Shown here one piece after another: positions 6,769 to 11,866 of a stretch of DNA of 13,688 nucleotides. Position 1 is the stretch's first letter, and each line of letters starts with the position of its first letter. The notes beneath the pieces were generated by a model. That model had not been told where the DNA came from, searched no databases, and saw nothing but the letters and a program-made list of their open reading frames with translations. The position numbers and the translations under genes are program-made. Origin of the DNA: an uncultured Elusimicrobiales bacterium (GTDB lineage: Bacteria; Elusimicrobiota; Elusimicrobia; Elusimicrobiales; Elusimicrobiaceae); NCBI GenBank assembly GCA_910576915.1, contig CAJTJT010000023.1, positions 1-13,688 of the forward strand, given 5' to 3'.

Positions 6769-8152
6769 GAAAGAAAAATTTGCAGGCCAAAAAGCCTGTG
6801 TGTTAGGCTTCGGCCGCAGCGGCCGCGCCATTGCGGAACTGCTGTACGCGCACGGGTTTGATGTTTTAATCAGCGAGCAGGCTGTTTTCCCGAATGCGGA
6901 TTCGGTCCATTTATCCAAAGGGATAGAAGTGGAACTCGGCGGACATACGGATAAAGTTTTTGAGTGCGGGTTTTGGGTAAAAAGCCCGGGCGTTTTGCCG
7001 TTCAGCCCCGTGCTGGCCGCCGGCAAGAAACGCAAAATCCCCGTATTCAGCGAATTGGAAACCGCTCTTTCGTTTATGCCCAAAGGCATCCGTATTTTTG
7101 CGGTAACGGGCACCAACGGCAAAACCACCACCACCACGCTGCTCGGCGAAGTGTTAAAAGAGGACGCGCTCAACCGCGGCAACGGCCGCAGTGTGTATGT
7201 TTGCGGCAACATCGGCAACCCCGTTTCCAAGATTGCTTCGGCCGTTAAACCGGGCGACGATTTGGTGATTGAAGTCTCCAGCTACCAACTGGAGGACAGC
7301 ACCTATTTCCGCCCGAATTACGCCTGTATTTTGAACGTAACGCCCGACCATTTGGACCATCACCAAGGCATGAAAAATTACATCAAGGCCAAAGGCAAAG
7401 TGCTTAAAAACCAGCGCGAGCGGGACGTGCTCGTTGTGAACGGCGCGGACGCGGTTTGTGCGGAACTGGTGGAAAAGGCCAAAGGGGAAGTGTTGGCGTT
7501 CTCCACCCACCCGAAGCATCTTCTTAAAACGGATGTTTTCTTTGATGGGGATGAACTGATTTTCAGCAAAGGCCAGCAAATCCGCCCGCCGCAGTTAAAA
7601 GGGATTCACAATGTGGAAAACGCCATGGCCGCTTCGTTAATGGCGCTGACGGCCGGTGTTCCGGCCGACACGGTGCAGGACGTATTCAACCGTTTCCAGC
7701 CCATGGAGCACCGCATTGAACCGTTTGCCTACCACCGCGGAATTGTGTACGTTAACGATTCCAAAGCCACCAATTTGGATTCCACCATCACCGCCCTTAA
7801 AAGTTTCGATAAAGGCAGCAACGTGTGGCTGATTTTGGGCGGGCGTGACAAAGGCGCGTCTTACGAAGTGTTAATCCCTTATTTAAAGGATTACTGCAAA
7901 CGCGTGCTGACGATTGGCGAAGCGATGGATAAAATCGAGCGGGAGCTGAAAGGCTACCCGGTTACGCGCTGCGGCACGCTGGAAAAAGCCGTGGAAACGG
8001 CGATGAACGGTGCGTCGCGCGGGGAAACGGTTTTGTTATCCCCGGCGTGTTCGTCGTTCGACCAGTTTAAAGATTACGAGGAACGCGGCCGCGTGTTTAA
8101 GCGGCTGGTGGACGCGCATATTTTTAAGGACCGTACGGATAAAAAGAAATAA
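6761..8152 (+). CDS. murD: UDP-N-acetylmuramoyl-L-alanine--D-glutamate ligase (MurD)
   Basis: MurD adds D-Glu to UDP-MurNAc-L-Ala, the step before MurE. The 463 residues include the N-terminal dinucleotide-fold-like VLGFGRSGRAIAELL (14-28), the ATP loop AVTGTNGKTTTTTLL (114-128), NVTPDHLDHHQGMKNY with conserved His/Asp, MEHRIEP, the NDSKATNLDSTITAL block, LILGGRDKG, and the C-terminal LLSPACSSFDQFKDYEERGRVFKRLV signature. The ATG lies inside the murE 3' end (8-nt overlap, different frame) and has a purine-rich AAGGGAG about 8 nt upstream, unlike the operon-leading genes. It is therefore translated from a conventional Shine-Dalgarno within the murE-murD transcript. A strong terminator follows at 8173-8205. 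Confidence 0.97.
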   Translation: MFKKEKFAGQKACVLGFGRSGRAIAELLYAHGFDVLISEQAVFPNADSVHLSKGIEVELGGHTDKVFECGFWVKSPGVLPFSPVLAAGKKRKIPVFSELETALSFMPKGIRIFAVTGTNGKTTTTTLLGEVLKEDALNRGNGRSVYVCGNIGNPVSKIASAVKPGDDLVIEVSSYQLEDSTYFRPNYACILNVTPDHLDHHQGMKNYIKAKGKVLKNQRERDVLVVNGADAVCAELVEKAKGEVLAFSTHPKHLLKTDVFFDGDELIFSKGQQIRPPQLKGIHNVENAMAASLMALTAGVPADTVQDVFNRFQPMEHRIEPFAYHRGIVYVNDSKATNLDSTITALKSFDKGSNVWLILGGRDKGASYEVLIPYLKDYCKRVLTIGEAMDKIERELKGYPVTRCGTLEKAVETAMNGASRGETVLLSPACSSFDQFKDYEERGRVFKRLVDAHIFKDRTDKKK

Positions 8153-8172
8153 AAACGTTACATTTCAAAACG

Positions 8173-8205
8173 GAGCGGATAAGAGTTTTCTTATCCGCTC
8201 TTTTT
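8173..8205 (+). terminator. Terminator of murE-murD
   Basis: A perfect 12-bp stem, 8173-8184 with 8189-8200 (GAGCGGATAAGA/TCTTATCCGCTC), has a GTTT loop followed by T5 and an AT-rich tail. It lies 20 bp after the murD stop. Because transcription ends here, the pilin genes downstream need their own promoter. Confidence 0.92.
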
Positions 8206-8233
8206 ATTATTATTTGGGAGATTGCGGAAGGGG

Positions 8234-8261
8234 TTGTATTGTTTTTTTTTTTTGATAAACT
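8234..8261 (+). promoter_or_regulatory. Poly-T-spacer promoter of pilin gene 1
   Basis: -35 TTGTAT (8234-8239), a 16-nt spacer containing G-T12 (8241-8253) then GA, and -10 TAAACT (8256-8261) with an extended TGA. The core G-T12-GATA is identical in the two other copies in the window (8953-8969 and 13582-13598), with TTG at the same offset. No terminator hairpin directly precedes this T-tract, so here it reads as a promoter element. The predicted start near 8268 falls at the left end of the repeat-like element. Confidence 0.6.
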
Positions 8262-8264
8262 AGG

Positions 8265-8373
8265 GTCATCCCGGTCCTGCGGACGGCGGCTTGTACGGGC
8301 TCTGCCGTTTATGGTTTATTTCGTTAAAAACGGTAAATTCTGAGCCCCTGCGGGCCGTCAGACTCAGAATGAC
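8265..8373 (+). repeat. Repeat-like element A in the pilin 1 leader (GTCAT...ATGAC ends)
   Basis: This 109-bp segment starts GTCATCCCGG and ends CAGAATGAC. It has two GC-rich hairpin-forming halves, GTCC-TGC-GGAC on the left and ATTCTGAG (8337-8344) with CTCAGAAT (8363-8370) on the right, around an AT-rich centre. Element B upstream of pilin 2 has the same plan, similar length and the same terminal bases. The interiors are not alignable, so they may be distant copies of one MITE/REP-like family or independent members of a class. The copy number elsewhere in the genome is not visible. Confidence 0.4.
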
Positions 8374-8378
8374 TTTTT
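8337..8378 (+). promoter_or_regulatory. Terminator-like hairpin in the pilin 1 leader
   Basis: An 8-bp stem, ATTCTGAG (8337-8344) with CTCAGAAT (8363-8370), encloses a CCC-CTGC-GGG mini-stem and is followed three bases later by T5 (8374-8378). It sits between promoter and ribosome-binding site, 15 nt before the pilin ATG. It could attenuate transcription or shape mRNA stability. The three-base gap before the U-tract weakens the case. Confidence 0.35.
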
Positions 8379-8393
8379 AATGGGGAAAATGAA

Positions 8394-8909
8394 ATGAAAG
8401 GCTTTACGCTTATTGAATTATTAGTTGTTGTATTAATTATCGGTATTTTATCCGCGGTTGCGTTGCCTCAATACCAGGTGGCGGTGGAAAAAGCAAGGCT
8501 TGCCAGACTCATGCCAATGGTTAAAGCGTTGAAAGATTCCGCCGAATTGTATTATTTGGAGAACGGCCGGTACGATGATTCCGCCGCCGGACTGGCGACT
8601 GAAGATTTGCCGGGATGTACGGAAGGAAACGTCGGGCATGTAACTTGCCCGGACTCGTGGTTTAATATGCTGACCAACACGCCGGGTTTGTATAACGTGG
8701 GCGGCTATTCCGGCAAAGAAGGGCAAAGCCGCGTAGGCTATCAGCTGGGGTTGGATAACGGGCCGCATGCGGGAATGGCGTGGTGTATTGCCAGTGCGTC
8801 CGACGAGGTGGCCAACAAAGTTTGTAAAAGCATGGGCGGCGTTTCTGCCGGGAGTGGTTCAGATGGCGGAATGAAAGGAACTGCGGTTACCGTATACCGT
8901 TTGCCTTAA
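8394..8909 (+). CDS. Type IV major/minor prepilin-like protein 1
   Basis: This 171-residue type IV pilin-like protein has a class III signal, MKG|FTLIE. Prepilin peptidase should cut after G3 and methylate F4. E8 is the mature +5 glutamate needed for assembly. Residues 4-25 form the hydrophobic alpha-1 segment (LLVVVLIIGILSAVALP), anchoring it in the inner membrane before polymerisation. The globular domain carries four cysteines (75, 85, 131, 144), and the C-terminal NKVCKSMGG region resembles that of pilin 2, suggesting a disulfide-bounded D-region. GGGGA (8382-8386) sits 7 nt before the ATG, a proper ribosome-binding site. The gene has its own poly-T promoter and a roughly 125-nt leader made of element A. 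No assembly genes (pilB, pilC, pilQ, pilD) are in the window, so it depends on machinery encoded elsewhere. Whether it is a major or minor subunit is unknown. Confidence 0.93.
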   Translation: MKGFTLIELLVVVLIIGILSAVALPQYQVAVEKARLARLMPMVKALKDSAELYYLENGRYDDSAAGLATEDLPGCTEGNVGHVTCPDSWFNMLTNTPGLYNVGGYSGKEGQSRVGYQLGLDNGPHAGMAWCIASASDEVANKVCKSMGGVSAGSGSDGGMKGTAVTVYRLP

Positions 8910-8937
8910 ATTCGTGTGCCTTCCTTTTGTATCAAAG

Positions 8938-8965
8938 AACGGGTCTTGACCCGTTTTTTTTTTTT
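8938..8965 (+). terminator. Terminator of pilin gene 1, overlapping the pilin 2 promoter
   Basis: AACGGGT (8938-8944) pairs with ACCCGTT (8949-8955) around a CTTG loop and runs straight into a T-tract ending at 8965. This is a classical intrinsic terminator 28 bp after the pilin 1 stop. Its loop and 3' arm contain the TTGACC -35 of the next promoter, and its U-tract is that promoter's spacer. Confidence 0.8.
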
Positions 8966-8973
8966 GATAACAT
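8946..8973 (+). promoter_or_regulatory. Poly-T-spacer promoter of pilin gene 2
   Basis: -35 TTGACC (8946-8951, 5/6 consensus), a 16-nt spacer dominated by T12 (8954-8965) plus GA, and -10 TAACAT (8968-8973) with an extended TGA. The G-T12-GATA core is identical to the other two copies. The predicted start is near 8980, giving a leader of about 150 nt to the ATG at 9130 or about 27 nt to the ATG at 9007. Confidence 0.62.
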
Positions 8974-8994
8974 GGGGGTAATTCATGTAAAGGG

Positions 8995-9006
8995 GGGATA
9001 TATCCC
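8995..9006. promoter_or_regulatory. 12-bp perfect palindrome before ATG 9007
   Basis: GGGATATATCCC is a perfect inverted repeat directly abutting an ATG, and its left arm is the 3' part of a G6 ribosome-binding-site-like run (8992-8997). It could be a repressor operator or a small hairpin hiding the ribosome-binding site. CATGGG (8971-8976) and CCCATG (9004-9009) can also pair over a longer distance. Confidence 0.3.
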
Positions 9007-9021
9007 ATGTATAAAAAAGCC

Positions 9022-9134
9022 GTCATTCCGGCACGCTGCGCGCCGCCAGCCCCGGGATCTAGTCTGTGTAATAGAAGTTGTAAACCTTATTTAAATCTGG
9101 ATTCCCGGTTCATCATGCGGTGCCCGGGAATGAC
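9022..9134 (+). repeat. Repeat-like element B upstream of pilin 2 (GTCATTCC...GGAATGAC inverted ends)
   Basis: This 113-bp segment is bounded by GTCATTCCGG (9022-9031) and CCGGGAATGAC (9124-9134), which are inverted repeats of each other. It contains two palindromic halves (ATTCCGG/CCGGGAT and ATTCCCGG/CCGGGAAT) around an AT-rich centre. It resembles the small GTCATTCC-type palindromic repeats scattered in many bacterial genomes. Its right end contains the ATG used as the proposed pilin 2 start. No transposase is present, so it would be non-autonomous if mobile. Confidence 0.5.
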
Positions 9135-9633
9135 ACAGAAAGGCTTTACACTTATCGAATTATTAGTTGTTGTATTAATTATCGGTATTTTATCCGCGGT
9201 TGCGTTGCCGCAATATCGGATAGCCGTGGAAAAAAGTCGTTTTATGGCTATTGTGCCTTTGGTGGAAGCTGTTAAACAAGCGCAAGAAACTTATTATTTG
9301 GCTAACGGCGTGTATAGTTTAAATTTGGATGAATTGGATATCACTTTGCCGGGTGGTTCGGCGACAGGCGGAAAAGTAGGCAAGTTTTCGATTGGGGTGT
9401 ATGCTGAGTTTGTTGCCGCCTGTTATACCGGCGGTGGAGATTGGGTTCAGCCGCACGGATGTTATTATGTCATGTATGACCATGCAGGGGCAAATCAGGG
9501 ACGCCGTGCTTGCTTATCGTATCCGAACCACGGGAAAAAAATTATGTATAAAATATGTCAAGCGGTAAGCGGAAAATCTGCCCCGTCTGCAAATTGGCGG
9601 CCGTGGGGCGGTTGGTATGCTTTTGAGATGTAA
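9130..9633 (+). CDS. Type IV major/minor prepilin-like protein 2
   Basis: With ATG 9130 this is a 167-residue pilin, MTQKG|FTLIE, cleaved after G5. The mature +5 residue is E10, followed by a hydrophobic alpha-1 helix almost identical to that of pilin 1. The globular part diverges but keeps four cysteines (98, 111, 128, 143) and a KICQAVSGKSA tail comparable to pilin 1. Start choice is uncertain. The frame is open back to ATG 9007, which has a better ribosome-binding site (AGGGGGG, 9-nt spacing). That start would add 41 Pro/Cys-rich residues translated from element B and create an unusually long leader. I prefer 9130 because it gives a standard class III signal, although it has no Shine-Dalgarno. 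The first 53 nt of the helix-coding region are identical in DNA to pilin 1. A bidirectional terminator follows at once, facing tlyA. Confidence 0.9.
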   Translation: MTQKGFTLIELLVVVLIIGILSAVALPQYRIAVEKSRFMAIVPLVEAVKQAQETYYLANGVYSLNLDELDITLPGGSATGGKVGKFSIGVYAEFVAACYTGGGDWVQPHGCYYVMYDHAGANQGRRACLSYPNHGKKIMYKICQAVSGKSAPSANWRPWGGWYAFEM

Positions 9634-9637
9634 AACT

Positions 9638-9663
9638 AAACCCGCCGTTAAGCGGGTTTGTTT
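9638..9663. terminator. Bidirectional terminator between pilin 2 and tlyA
   Basis: AAACCCGC (9638-9645) pairs with GCGGGTTT (9652-9659) over a 6-nt loop. T-rich tails follow on both strands. It lies 4 bp after the pilin 2 stop and contains the tlyA stop codon (9648-9650) in its loop, so it serves both convergent transcripts. Confidence 0.8.
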
Positions 9664-10409
9664 AATTTTACGTGCCACAAATACTCGGTGTTTCCGTGCG
9701 TGCCTTTTATCGGGCTTTCCATTATCTCGCCCGATTCGCCGCCGTATTTTTCTTTTAAATTCTCTTCGAAAAATTTTTGCACGCGCTCAATCGCCAACCG
9801 TCTGTTTTCTTCCGTCTTGACGATTCCGTGCGGCACCTGTTTGGGCGTTAACTCAAACTGCGGCTTAATCAAAAATACGATTTCAGCCTGCGGAGCCATC
9901 ACTTTAAAAAGCGGTTCCATAATCATCGTAAGCGAAATAAACGACACGTCCACCGCCGCAAATTCCGGCGCGGTTTCAAACAAGTCCGCCGTCATATAAC
10001 GGGCGTTGGTTTCGGGCTTAAAGTGAAAGTTTTTGTAGCGGCGCATTTCATCGGCGAGCTGCCCTTTGCCTACGTCCACGCCGTAGACGTCTTTGGCGCC
10101 GGCCTGAATCATACAGTCTGAAAATCCGCCCGTCGCCACGCCGATGTCCACGCACGTTTTGCCCTGTACGGAAATGTTCCACGCTTTCATCGCGCCCGCC
10201 AGTTTAAGACCTCCGCGCGACACGTACGGGCACGATTTTTCTTTGATGGAAATTTTATCTTCCGGCAGTACGGTGCGGTCGGCGCGGGTGTCTACTTCGC
10301 CGTTGACCAAAATTTCGCCCGCCATAATGCTGGCCTGCGCTCTCGTCCGGCTGGGGAAAAACCCCTGTTCTACCAGCGCCATATCAAGGCGCAGTTTTTT
10401 ATTCGCCAT
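9648..10409 (-). CDS. tlyA: TlyA family rRNA 2'-O-methyltransferase
   Basis: TlyA-type enzymes 2'-O-methylate rRNA cytidines (16S C1409 and/or 23S C1920 in mycobacteria). This affects capreomycin sensitivity, and the 'hemolysin A' name is historical. The 253-residue protein has an N-terminal S4 RNA-binding domain (about 6-55; LRLDMALVEQGFFPSRTRAQ, IMAGEILVNG), then YVSRGGLKL (62-70) and an FtsJ-like SAM-binding core, VDIGVATGGFSDC (87-99, usually DIGASTGGF). VDVSFISL and LIKPQFE follow and carry the Asp and Lys of the K-D-K-E catalytic set. I chose ATG 10409, which overlaps the xseB end by 11 nt and has GGAG 7 nt upstream. The upstream frame to 10436 would run deeper into xseB without conserved residues. 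It is last in the zapA-rarA-xseA-xseB-tlyA operon. Adjacency to xseA/xseB is common in bacteria. Confidence 0.94.
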   Translation of the reverse strand: MANKKLRLDMALVEQGFFPSRTRAQASIMAGEILVNGEVDTRADRTVLPEDKISIKEKSCPYVSRGGLKLAGAMKAWNISVQGKTCVDIGVATGGFSDCMIQAGAKDVYGVDVGKGQLADEMRRYKNFHFKPETNARYMTADLFETAPEFAAVDVSFISLTMIMEPLFKVMAPQAEIVFLIKPQFELTPKQVPHGIVKTEENRRLAIERVQKFFEENLKEKYGGESGEIMESPIKGTHGNTEYLWHVKLNKPA

Positions 10410-10647
10410 CCGTGTTCTCCGCCAGTTCGGTGTCAAAGGGTTCCGTCAGCATTTCGGCGCCTTTCTTTTTTAATTCTTCCACTTTAAATTTAACTGTTTC
10501 TAATTTCTGAGAAAGCTCTTTGGAGAGCAAAACGCCTTCTTCAAACAGTTTGACGGACGCGTCCAGGTCCGTCTGTTCTTCTTCCAGCTTGGCGACGATT
10601 TCTTCCAGCCGCGCCAGTTGTTTTTCGAAATTAAGTTTGGGTGCCAT
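10399..10647 (-). CDS. xseB: Exodeoxyribonuclease VII small subunit (XseB)
   Basis: XseB is the small, helical, multicopy subunit of exonuclease VII, which degrades single-stranded DNA from both ends. It wraps the coiled-coil arm of XseA. The 82-residue protein has the family pattern FEKQLARLEEIVAKLEEEQTDLDASVKLFEEG followed by a second helix, LSQKLETVKFKVEEL, and an acidic tail. Its ATG lies 13 bp after the xseA stop with GAGG upstream. Its 3' end overlaps tlyA by 11 nt. No truncation is seen. Confidence 0.94.
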   Translation of the reverse strand: MAPKLNFEKQLARLEEIVAKLEEEQTDLDASVKLFEEGVLLSKELSQKLETVKFKVEELKKKGAEMLTEPFDTELAENTDGE

Positions 10648-10660
10648 AGTTGTTAAAACC

Positions 10661-11866
10661 TCATTTTACTTGGGTGTAAATCATGCCGTCCTGCACTTGG
10701 ACGTAGACGGTTTCGCCGGGGGCGGTGTCGCCCACGCGGCTGATGACGGTGCCGTCCGCCTTGCGCGTAATGCTGTATCCGCGTTTTAACACGGCCTGCG
10801 GGCCGAGCGCGGCCAGTTTTTGTGCCGAAAGTTCCAGGCGCGTTTTGAACGTTTTTATTTTCTCGCGCACGGCGTCTTCCAGCCGCAGCGTTAAATCATC
10901 CAGTTCCTGTTCTTTTGCGGCAAACAGCGTTTCCGGCCGTTTGAGCGCAGGGCTGTTTACGACCAAATCGTACCGCCGTTTGGCGCGTTCGTAAAACAGG
11001 CTGACGGATTGCAGCAGCCGTTTTTGAAGCTGCGCCACGTATTCCTGCGTATTTTGTGAATTCTGCACGACCAGTTCCGCCGCCGCGGACGGAGTGGGGG
11101 CGCGCAAGTCGGCCACAAAGTCGGCAATGGTAAAATCCACCTCGTGCCCGACGCAGGAAATGACGGGAATTTTGCTTTTAAAAATGGCGCGCGCGACGAT
11201 TTCTTCGTTAAACGCCCATAAATCTTCCATGCTTCCGCCGCCGCGACCCAGGAGAATCACATCCGGCTTGGGGGTAAACGCGTTGGCGTCCGCTAACGCC
11301 TGCGCAATTTGCGGCGCGGCTTCGTCCCCCTGCACAAGCGTGGGAATAATGAGTACTTCCAAATGCGGACTGCGGCGTTTTAAGACGGACAAAATATCAC
11401 GCACGGCCGCCCCCGTGGGCGACGTAATGACGGCAATCCGCTGCGGATAGGCGGGAATTTCTTTTTTATGCGCGGGGTCGAAAAGGCCTTCGGCTTCCAG
11501 TTTCTTTTTGAGTTTTTCAAACTCCAAAAACAGGTTGCCTTTAGTCAACGCTTCGGCCGTTTTGGCTACGATCTGATACCGCCCCTGCTTGGCGTAGCAG
11601 GATAAATCGCCGCCGACGCGCACTTGCATGCCTTCCTGCAAATGCAGGGCGTATTTGCGCGCGTCCCATTTAAACATGACGCCGGAGAGTAACGCCTCGC
11701 GGTCTTTTAAATCGAAATACACGTGTCCGCTGGCGGCGGTGCGCAAGTTGCTTACTTCGCCTTCCACAAACACGCCGCGGAATACGCCTTCCATCATCTG
11801 TTTGATGGCCATTGTAATGGCGGTAACGGAGAAAACTTGTCCTCTAAACGGGGCTTCGGGTTCCAT
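10661..11866 (-). CDS. xseA: Exodeoxyribonuclease VII large subunit (XseA)
   Basis: XseA is the catalytic subunit of the ATP-independent, single-strand-specific exonuclease VII, active in mismatch repair, protein-crosslink removal and recombination. The 401-residue protein has an N-terminal OB-fold (about 10-105; GEVSNLRTAASGHVYFDLKD), the catalytic core with RIAVITSPTGAAVRDIL (143-159), LGRGGGSMEDLWAFNEE (206-222) and CVGHEVDFTIADFVADLRAP (238-257), then a long coiled-coil arm and a C-terminal beta segment. Family length is usually 400-450, so this is compact but complete. Its ATG directly follows the rarA stop (TAA-ATG, zero gap), and a G5 run ending the rarA coding sequence acts as ribosome-binding site. 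Confidence 0.96.
   Translation of the reverse strand: MEPEAPFRGQVFSVTAITMAIKQMMEGVFRGVFVEGEVSNLRTAASGHVYFDLKDREALLSGVMFKWDARKYALHLQEGMQVRVGGDLSCYAKQGRYQIVAKTAEALTKGNLFLEFEKLKKKLEAEGLFDPAHKKEIPAYPQRIAVITSPTGAAVRDILSVLKRRSPHLEVLIIPTLVQGDEAAPQIAQALADANAFTPKPDVILLGRGGGSMEDLWAFNEEIVARAIFKSKIPVISCVGHEVDFTIADFVADLRAPTPSAAAELVVQNSQNTQEYVAQLQKRLLQSVSLFYERAKRRYDLVVNSPALKRPETLFAAKEQELDDLTLRLEDAVREKIKTFKTRLELSAQKLAALGPQAVLKRGYSITRKADGTVISRVGDTAPGETVYVQVQDGMIYTQVK

Noticed and set aside
8954..8965. T12 tracts as purely terminator U-tracts
   Set aside because: True for the 8938-8965 site, but the 8242-8253 tract has no adjacent hairpin and the 13583-13594 one only a weak 5-bp hairpin. The conserved flanking TTG and GATANNNT fit promoters better.
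8265..9134. CRISPR array
   Set aside because: There are only two elements, with dissimilar interiors and about 110 bp long, and no regular repeat-spacer alternation or cas genes.
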